DNA from: Rhizobiaceae bacterium UBA1291
GTDB taxonomy: Bacteria > Pseudomonadota > Alphaproteobacteria > Rhizobiales > Rhizobiaceae
DNA length: 11,409 nucleotides
Assembly: GCA_002307905.1 (NCBI GenBank)
Contig: DBUL01000119.1
Location: 14,467 to 25,875, forward strand
Direction: 5' to 3'
The position numbers and the translations under genes were made by a program. Positions 7,301 through 11,409 of this stretch are shown here, piece after piece (within the stretch, counting starts at the first letter, position 1; the number at the start of each line of letters is the position of its first letter). The notes under the pieces are model-generated. The model did not search any database, was not told the origin of the DNA, and saw nothing but the letters and a program-made list of their open reading frames with translations.

Positions 7301-7336
7301 AAAAGAAGCCCCGAAAACCGCTCTGGTCTCCGGGGC
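7301..7336 (-). terminator. Intrinsic terminator for the minus-strand DUF465 gene
   Basis: GCCCCG (7308-7313) pairs with CGGGGC (7331-7336), and ACC/GGT adds further pairing inside the loop. On the minus strand the stem is followed by TTCTTTT, so it works best for transcripts of the gene at 7417-7593. It may also stop plus-strand transcripts from the ArsR gene, but there is no T tract on that side. Confidence 0.65.
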
Positions 7337-7416
7337 ATCGGTGTGTAATCGGTTGTTCCTGGCTTGCCGGCCCGGATCTGCCTTCAGGCGACCCCCGGCC
7401 GGCATATGCCGGAAAG

Positions 7417-7593
7417 TCAGTGTCTGGTCGACGCCCTCAGGCGTTCCATTTCATCCTTGATCCGCAGTTTGAGCCTCTTCAGCTCGGCGATATGGTGGTC
7501 GTCGACGGAGGGAGACGTAAGAGCAGTGTGGAGCTTTTCCTCAAGAGCGCCGTGCTTCTTTTCGAGCGATTCAAGATGAGCCTGCATGGTCAT
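7417..7593 (-). CDS. YdcH/DUF465 family small coiled-coil protein
   Basis: A short gene encoding 58 residues, beginning MTMQAHLESLEKKHGALEEK and ending ERLRASTRH. The Leu/Lys/Glu pattern predicts two helices forming an antiparallel hairpin. The motif HHIAELKRLKLRIKDEMERL is characteristic of the YdcH/DUF465 (SlyX-like) family. The start is ATG at 7593, with GGAAGGA eight bases upstream, which is an excellent ribosome binding site. The gene ends with TGA at 7417 and is followed by an intrinsic terminator, so it is probably monocistronic. It is divergent from a second DUF465 gene 237 bp away. The function of the family is unknown; the proteins are small, soluble and abundant in proteobacteria. 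Confidence 0.87.
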   Translation of the reverse strand: MTMQAHLESLEKKHGALEEKLHTALTSPSVDDHHIAELKRLKLRIKDEMERLRASTRH

Positions 7594-7618
7594 TTGACAC
7601 GTCCTTCCTTTCGCCTAC

Positions 7619-7641
7619 CTCCAGCCCTCACAACGCTGGAG
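7619..7641. repeat. 7-bp perfect inverted repeat in the divergent DUF465 gap
   Basis: CTCCAGC (7619-7625) and GCTGGAG (7635-7641) are exact reverse complements with a 9-nt loop, 25 bp upstream of the minus-strand DUF465 start. It could be a leader hairpin or a protein site. Apart from this I see no convincing promoter in 7594-7830. Confidence 0.4.
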
Positions 7642-7830
7642 TTTCAGGCTTTGCGAAAGTAATGTGACACGAACAATGGGTTTTGTCGAAGGCGAAATGA
7701 GGGAGAAAGCGCGGCAAATTCGCTGGCAAGGATAACTTCCCGTTACCGGTATTTGATGATAGGAGCATGCGCGAATCTTCGACGCATCCGACAAAAAGGA
7801 TGGGTTGAATGCGAGAATGGGGACACGATA

Positions 7831-8034
7831 ATGGCCGATCAGGAACAGGCGGACATTCGGCTGGCGCTCGCCCGGCTCCGGCAGGAGCACGAGGACTATG
7901 ACGTCGCCATCAACGCCATGATCACCACCGGATGTGACGCCTTGAGAATTCAGCGCATGAAGAAAAAAAAGCTGGGAATCAAGGACAAGCTGACCTCCCT
8001 CGAAGACCAGATCATCCCCGATATCATCGCGTGA
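7831..8034 (+). CDS. YdcH/DUF465 family protein
   Basis: 67 residues, [20 protein letters not shown] through [11 protein letters not shown]. The central [21 protein letters not shown] and the acidic ending EDQIIPD are typical of alphaproteobacterial DUF465 proteins, which are predicted helical hairpins. I chose ATG at 7831 because GGGGA lies about 8 nt upstream and the family N-terminus starts there; the frame continues to 7753 without similarity. purE begins 19 nt after the stop, so the gene is probably transcribed with purE and purK. The KKKK codons form a run of eight A bases (7963-7970), a possible slippage site. Function unknown. Confidence 0.88.
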   Translation: MADQEQADIRLALARLRQEHEDYDVAINAMITTGCDALRIQRMKKKKLGIKDKLTSLEDQIIPDIIA

Positions 8035-8053
8035 ACAGGCAAGGACCGCCACG

Positions 8054-8554
8054 ATGAACGAAGAACGCCCTCCGGTCGCCATCATTATGGGAAGCCAGTC
8101 CGACTGGGAGACCATGAAGAACGCCGCCGATACGCTGGATGTTCTGGGCGTAGACTATGAGGCACGCATCATTTCGGCGTACCGCACCCCTGATCGGCTG
8201 GTCGCCTTTGCCAAGGGCGCGCGCGACGAAGGCTTTCAGATCATCATCGCCGGCGCTGGCGGCGCTGCCCACCTTCCCGGCATGACCGCCGCCATGACGC
8301 CGCTTCCGGTATTTGGCGTACCGGTACAATCGAAGGCGCTGTCCGGCCAGGACAGCCTGCTCTCCATCGTCCAGATGCCGGCCGGCATTCCCGTCGGCAC
8401 GCTCGCCATCGGTAAGGCCGGCGCCGTCAATGCCGCGCTGCTGGCCGCCGCCGTGCTCGCCCTCCACGACGAGGACCTCGCCGAACGTCTCGACGAATGG
8501 CGTGCCAGCCAGAGCGCAGCCGTTGCCGAATATCCGCTGGACGAGCAGCCATGA
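8054..8554 (+). CDS. purE: 5-(carboxyamino)imidazole ribonucleotide mutase PurE
   Basis: 166 residues, the normal length for class I PurE, which converts N5-CAIR to CAIR in purine synthesis. Landmarks are GSQSDW at 13-18, [11 protein letters not shown] at 67-77, [20 protein letters not shown] at 90-109 and [20 protein letters not shown] at 111-130. The octamer-forming class I pattern is therefore intact, with one exception: residues 41-46 read SAYRTP where SAHRTP is expected. Tyr43 (codon TAC at 8180-8182) stands at the position of the essential catalytic His45 of E. coli PurE. AAGGA lies upstream of ATG 8054. The stop overlaps the purK start by 4 nt (ATGA), so the two are translationally coupled. 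Confidence 0.95.
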   Translation: MNEERPPVAIIMGSQSDWETMKNAADTLDVLGVDYEARIISAYRTPDRLVAFAKGARDEGFQIIIAGAGGAAHLPGMTAAMTPLPVFGVPVQSKALSGQDSLLSIVQMPAGIPVGTLAIGKAGAVNAALLAAAVLALHDEDLAERLDEWRASQSAAVAEYPLDEQP

Positions 8555-9618
8555 GTGCTCGCACGATCGGCATTATCGGCGGCGGACAGCTCGGTCGCAT
8601 GCTGGCCATGGCCGCCGCCCGGCTTAATTTTCGCACCGTGATCCTCGAGCCGCAGGCCGACTGCCCGGCAGCCCAGGTTGCCAACAGCCAGATCACCGCG
8701 CCCTACGGCGACCCGGTCGCGCTGGCCCAACTCGCCGCTGCCTGCGACATCGTCACCTATGAATTCGAGAACGTGCCTGTCGAGGCAGCCGCGATCCTGG
8801 CGCGCAACGTGCCGGTCTATCCGCCGCCGCGCGCGCTCGAAGTCGCGCAGGATCGGCTGACGGAAAAACGCTTCCTCAACGATTGCGGCATCCCGACCGC
8901 GCGCTTTCATGCCGTCGACAGCCAGGCCGAACTCGAGAGAGCGCTCGCCGATTTCGCCGGACAGGGCGTTCTCAAGACGCGACGCCTCGGCTATGACGGC
9001 AAAGGCCAGCGCGTTTTCCGTTCGATGACCGACAGCCCGCAGGGCGCCTTTGCAGCCCTCGGCAACGTTCCATTGATTCTCGAGAGCTTCGTACCCTTCG
9101 AACGCGAGATCTCGATCATCGCCGCCCGCGCCATCGACGGAAGCGTGGAAACTTATGACCCGGCCGAGAACGTCCATCGCGACGGCATACTCGACACATC
9201 GACCCTTCCGGCCCGAATCGGTGAAGCCACAATCGGCGCCGCCCGCGAATCAGCGCGGAAGCTACTGGCAGCGCTCCACTATGTCGGCGTTGTCGGCATA
9301 GAGTTCTTCGTCCTGCCCGACGGCAGTCTGGTGGCCAACGAGATTGCCCCGCGCGTTCACAATAGCGGCCATTGGACTGAAGCAGCTTGTGTGGTTTCAC
9401 AGTTCGAGCAGCACATCAGGGCGATTGCGGGAATGCCGCTCGGCTCACCTGCCAGACACTCCGACTGCGCGATGACCAACTTGATCGGCGACGATCTTGA
9501 CGATGTTCCGGCATGGCTTGCCAAACCCGACGTACTCGTCCATCTCTACGGCAAGACCGAGGCCCGGCCGGGCCGCAAGATGGGTCATGTCACCGAGCTC
9601 ATGCGTCCCGAACGCTGA
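8551..9618 (+). CDS. purK: 5-(carboxyamino)imidazole ribonucleotide synthase PurK
   Basis: 355 residues of the ATP-grasp enzyme that carboxylates AIR with bicarbonate and ATP to give N5-CAIR, the substrate of PurE. Visible motifs are [16 protein letters not shown] at 7-22 (N-terminal Rossmann-like domain), the ATP-grasp loop [12 protein letters not shown], the segment [16 protein letters not shown], the metal/ATP motif [14 protein letters not shown] and PGRKMGHVT near the C-terminus. The ATG at 8551 overlaps the purE stop (ATGA). An in-frame start at 8497 lies inside purE and is not needed. All expected active-site regions look complete, in contrast to the substituted PurE. Confidence 0.96.
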   Translation: MSARTIGIIGGGQLGRMLAMAAARLNFRTVILEPQADCPAAQVANSQITAPYGDPVALAQLAAACDIVTYEFENVPVEAAAILARNVPVYPPPRALEVAQDRLTEKRFLNDCGIPTARFHAVDSQAELERALADFAGQGVLKTRRLGYDGKGQRVFRSMTDSPQGAFAALGNVPLILESFVPFEREISIIAARAIDGSVETYDPAENVHRDGILDTSTLPARIGEATIGAARESARKLLAALHYVGVVGIEFFVLPDGSLVANEIAPRVHNSGHWTEAACVVSQFEQHIRAIAGMPLGSPARHSDCAMTNLIGDDLDDVPAWLAKPDVLVHLYGKTEARPGRKMGHVTELMRPER

Positions 9619-9620
9619 AA

Positions 9621-9663
9621 AAGCCGGAGAAAACCGGGCTTCCGCCGCCAAATCCGGGCGGAA
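9621..9663 (+). terminator. Tandem hairpins after purK, weak terminator or 3' structure
   Basis: Two stems follow the purK stop within 45 nt. AAGCCGG pairs with CCGGGCTT (one bulged G), and TTCCGCC (9640-9646) pairs exactly with GGCGGAA (9657-9663); the two overlap slightly and may compete. Neither has a good T tract, so termination may be partial or the stems may protect the 3' end. Confidence 0.4.
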
Positions 9664-9667
9664 CCGG

Positions 9668-9696
9668 TTGACACGAAGGGTCAGGACGGAGTATTT
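9668..9696 (+). promoter_or_regulatory. Candidate sigma-70 promoter upstream of rpmJ
   Basis: A consensus -35 TTGACA (9668-9673) is separated by 17 bp from GTATTT (9691-9696). The palindrome AACCGGTT (9662-9669) overlaps the -35 box. Transcripts from here would meet an intrinsic terminator about 30 nt later, before rpmJ. Confidence 0.4.
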
Positions 9697-9713
9697 GCCA
9701 CCAACCCTTTAAG

Positions 9714-9740
9714 AGCGCGCCCCGTAGCGCGCTTTTGATT
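9714..9740 (+). terminator. Strong intrinsic terminator between purK and rpmJ
   Basis: AGCGCGC (9714-9720) and GCGCGCT (9727-9733) form a perfect GC-rich 7-bp stem with a 6-nt loop, followed by TTTGATT. This is the best plus-strand terminator in the window. It either ends the purEK transcript or works as an attenuator in the rpmJ leader. Confidence 0.75.
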
Positions 9741-9766
9741 GTTAGACACAGTGGCGAGTGTACTAT
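9739..9766 (+). promoter_or_regulatory. Alternative rpmJ promoter
   Basis: TTGTTA (9739-9744), a 16-bp spacer and TACTAT (9761-9766) sit just past the terminator. They would give a leader of roughly 20 nt before the rpmJ ATG. Each box matches consensus at four of six positions, so this is only a plausible candidate. Confidence 0.35.
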
Positions 9767-9794
9767 TCGCCGACAACCTTTGCGGACCAGTAAA

Positions 9795-9920
9795 ATGAAG
9801 ATCAAGAACTCGCTGAAAGCGCTTAAGGCCCGTCATCGCGACAACCGTCTGGTTCGCCGCAAGGGCCGCGTCTACATCATCAACAAGCAGAACCCGCGCT
9901 TCAAGGCTCGTCAGGGCTGA
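9795..9920 (+). CDS. rpmJ: 50S ribosomal protein L36 (bL36), cysteine-free type
   Basis: 41 residues, [20 protein letters not shown] through NPRFKARQG. The basic composition and the [21 protein letters not shown] tail identify bL36. It lacks the four zinc-binding Cys/His ligands of the classical C+ form and so belongs to the zinc-independent type (like E. coli YkgO), which is standard in alphaproteobacteria. It binds 23S rRNA in the large subunit. ATG at 9795 matches the family start; the ribosome binding site is weak (GCGGA about 9 nt upstream). The gene stands alone between a strong terminator upstream and a hairpin downstream, away from ribosomal protein operons. Confidence 0.95.
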   Translation: MKIKNSLKALKARHRDNRLVRRKGRVYIINKQNPRFKARQG

Positions 9921-9928
9921 GGCAAGGG

Positions 9929-9953
9929 AGCGCCGCCCTGTGGTGGCGGTGCT
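9929..9953 (+). terminator. Hairpin after rpmJ, likely terminator
   Basis: AGCGCCGCC (9929-9937) pairs with GGCGGTGCT (9945-9953) over nine positions, with one G:U pair, 8 nt after the rpmJ stop. The following bases (GTTCGTC) are poor in T, so it may be a weak terminator or a 3'-protecting stem. Confidence 0.5.
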
Positions 9954-10040
9954 GTTCGTCAGACATGGGTCCTCCACCCAATCGTGTCGATGGCGAAAAA
10001 TTGAGTTTGAATAGCGGCGCAAGCGGATTACCTTGTCGGC

Positions 10041-10661
10041 ATGCGCCGTTTTCGTATTTGTGCCCCGCTCATTTCAGCCCTACTGTTGGCGACTGTCCAC
10101 GGACCGTCTGCCCTGGCGCAGACCGATGCCCCGGCAGGCGCTTCCGAAAGCGTATCCGTCGAATCAGGCGCCGAGGAGATGCCAGAGGGCGTTGATGCGT
10201 TGATCGCCGATCTAAAGCGGGAGCGCGATCCGGAGGCAGCGAACCGTCTCACCGAGGACATCCTGGCGAGCTGGAACGCATCGGGCAGCCCGACCATTGA
10301 CCTGCTGATGCAATGGGCGCAGAGCGCGGCATCCGAGAAACGAAACGCAGCCGCTTTCGATTTTCTTGATCAGGCCATCGTCTTGAAGCCGGACTTCATC
10401 GGCGCGTGGAACCAGCGAGCAACGCTGCATTATACCATGGGCAACTACAAGAGGGCCGTTTCCGACATCAACCGTGTACTGGCCCTGGAGCCCCGCCATT
10501 TCGGCGCGCTGGCGAGCCTCGCTGCGATCCTCGGCGAACGCGGCAGCGAGGAGATGGCTCTCAAGGCCTGGGAGCGCTACCTGGAAATCTATCCGGCCGA
10601 TCGACAGGCACAGGAGATCATCACGAAGCTTTCCGAGAAGCTTGCCGGCAGTCGGACGTAA
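10041..10661 (+). CDS. Exported tetratricopeptide-repeat protein
   Basis: 206 residues. The N-terminus is a clear signal peptide: the basic MRRFR, a hydrophobic core ICAPLISALLLA and a likely signal peptidase I site after SALA (residue 26). An acidic, Ser/Glu-rich linker runs to about residue 50. Three TPR motifs follow at about 84-117, 118-152 and 153-186; the second, with AWNQRATLHYTMGNYKRAVSDINRVLALEP, is the most canonical. The protein is therefore likely a periplasmic scaffold or adaptor. ATG at 10041 is chosen because the signal peptide begins there; no good ribosome binding site is seen. The gene converges on pyruvate kinase, with a shared terminator between them. No specific function can be assigned. 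Confidence 0.88.
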   Translation: MRRFRICAPLISALLLATVHGPSALAQTDAPAGASESVSVESGAEEMPEGVDALIADLKRERDPEAANRLTEDILASWNASGSPTIDLLMQWAQSAASEKRNAAAFDFLDQAIVLKPDFIGAWNQRATLHYTMGNYKRAVSDINRVLALEPRHFGALASLAAILGERGSEEMALKAWERYLEIYPADRQAQEIITKLSEKLAGSRT

Positions 10662-10701
10662 GCCTTGGCGGTCAACCCGGGTGACGAGAGGCCGAAATTT
10701 G

Positions 10702-10725
10702 AAAAAGCCGCCCGGAGGCGGCTTT
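10702..10725. terminator. Bidirectional intrinsic terminator between the TPR gene and pyk
   Basis: AAAGCCGCC (10704-10712) and GGCGGCTTT (10717-10725) are exact complements with a 4-nt loop. The minus strand then reads five T, ideal for ending pyk. The plus strand has three T, enough to help stop the TPR transcript. Confidence 0.85.
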
Positions 10726-10749
10726 CGCCTAACCATGACTGGGCATCCC

Positions 10750-11409
10750 TCAGATCCCGGACAAACCGTCCGATCCGATATAGGCAATGCGCAGCATGTT
10801 GGTGGCGCCCGGCGTTCCGAGCGGCACACCGGCCGATATGATGACCCGGTCACCTGGCTTTCCGAAGCCCTCGGCGACAACGATGCGGCAGGCCCGGTTC
10901 ACCATGTCGTCGAGGTCGGTCGGCTCTTCCGAGACAACGCAGTGCAGACCCCACACGACCGACAGGCGCCGCGCCGTCTGAATGACCGGCGAAAGCGCGA
11001 TGATTGGCACTTCCGGACGCTCACGCGCGGCGCGAAGCCCGGTATTGCCGGAGGATGTGTAGCAGACGATGGACGTGAGCTTCAGCGTCTCGGCAATTTG
11101 TCGGGCAGCAAGGGAAATGGCGTCGGCGCCTGTAGCCTCGGGATGAGCACGCTGAGCGTAGATGATGCCCGGATAATGCGGCTCGCGTTCCACCGTGCGA
11201 GCAATGGACGCCATGGTGGAAACCGCCTCGACCGGATACTGGCCGGATGCCGACTCGGCCGACAGCATGATGGCATCGGCGCCTTCGAACACGGCGGTCG
11301 CGACGTCGGAGACTTCGGCGCGGGTCGGGACTGGCGCGAATATCATTGATTCGAGCATCTGGGTCGCGACGACCACCGGCTTGCCGGGGCCCCGGCGGGG
11401 GGGGGGGGG
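10750..11409 (-). CDS. pyk: Pyruvate kinase, C-terminal part (5' end outside the window)
   Basis: About 215 C-terminal residues of pyruvate kinase, which transfers phosphate from PEP to ADP in glycolysis. The segment [13 protein letters not shown], then [32 protein letters not shown], is the conserved end of the catalytic barrel. The remainder is the C-terminal domain, with [25 protein letters not shown] and the ending [18 protein letters not shown]. Stop at 10750, followed on its strand by a strong terminator. The frame is open to the window edge, but the last roughly 25 bases are suspect: RRGPGKP is read where RRAGKP is usual, preceded by a proline run encoded by poly-C. The reliable sequence begins at about 11380. 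The real start codon lies outside the window. Confidence 0.93.
   Translation of the reverse strand, partial: PPPPRRGPGKPVVVATQMLESMIFAPVPTRAEVSDVATAVFEGADAIMLSAESASGQYPVEAVSTMASIARTVEREPHYPGIIYAQRAHPEATGADAISLAARQIAETLKLTSIVCYTSSGNTGLRAARERPEVPIIALSPVIQTARRLSVVWGLHCVVSEEPTDLDDMVNRACRIVVAEGFGKPGDRVIISAGVPLGTPGATNMLRIAYIGSDGLSGI
11397..11409. other. Terminal G13 homopolymer, probable sequence artefact
   Basis: The window ends in 13 consecutive G directly inside the pyk frame, preceded by the irregular GGGGCCCCGG. This is not expected in the conserved pyruvate kinase coding sequence and looks like a low-quality contig end, such as two-colour poly-G read ends. Confidence 0.7.

Noticed and set aside
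8236..9177. Long open frame of 313 codons antisense to purE/purK
   Set aside because: It is a high-GC shadow frame of well-recognised genes, with no domain pattern and no ribosome binding site.
9619..9794. 6S RNA or another known structured RNA between purK and rpmJ
   Set aside because: There is no single long rod-shaped hairpin with a central bubble; only several short stems and a terminator were found.
1..11409. CRISPR arrays, IS elements, tRNA genes, attachment sites
   Set aside because: No regularly spaced repeats, transposase frames, terminal inverted repeats or tRNA cloverleafs were seen on either strand.

Overview
The window looks like a chromosomal core segment from an alphaproteobacterium of the Rhizobiales, most likely Rhizobiaceae. 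The basis is the high GC content, the typical rhizobial protein sequences (SuhB, PurE/PurK, the cysteine-free L36, the alphaproteobacterial pyruvate kinase tail) and the paired YdcH/DUF465 genes. No phage, IS element, CRISPR array, tRNA or rRNA was seen.

Layout. (1) 1-1911, minus strand: a two-gene ion-channel/stator unit. A MotA/TolQ/ExbB-type membrane protein is followed 2 nt later by a MotB-like protein with a long coiled coil and a C-terminal OmpA domain, which runs off the left edge. (2) 2013-2813, minus: inositol monophosphatase-family suhB. (3) 2957-6074, minus: a compact operon of a degenerate ThiE-like protein, an exported Sel1-repeat protein and an MgtC/DUF4010 membrane protein. (4) 6180-7283, plus: a TauE/SafE exporter, then a small ArsR-type regulator with a possible operator just before its start. 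(5) 7417-8034: two divergent small YdcH/DUF465 coiled-coil genes. (6) 8054-9618, plus: purE-purK with a 4-nt ATGA overlap. (7) 9795-9920, plus: rpmJ, preceded by a structured leader with promoter-like elements and a strong intrinsic terminator. (8) 10041-10661, plus: an exported TPR protein. (9) 10750 to the right edge, minus: the C-terminal part of pyruvate kinase. The edge carries a 13-G run that looks like an assembly or sequencing artefact.

How the genes work together. PurK makes N5-CAIR and PurE converts it to CAIR in purine synthesis; the DUF465 gene 19 nt upstream may share their transcript. The MotA-like and OmpA-like proteins probably form a non-flagellar, peptidoglycan-anchored, ion-driven complex. 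The ThiE-like, Sel1 and MgtC genes are tightly packed, but a shared function is not known to me.

Most notable points. PurE has Tyr where the family's catalytic His is expected (SAYRTP instead of SAHRTP). The ThiE-like protein lacks the recognisable ThiE active-site motifs. A perfect 9-bp hairpin sits directly upstream of the motA-like start and buries a GGAGG. A terminator lies between two candidate promoters in front of rpmJ. Overall this is mainly a housekeeping region, and I do not see a clear new defence or mobile system.
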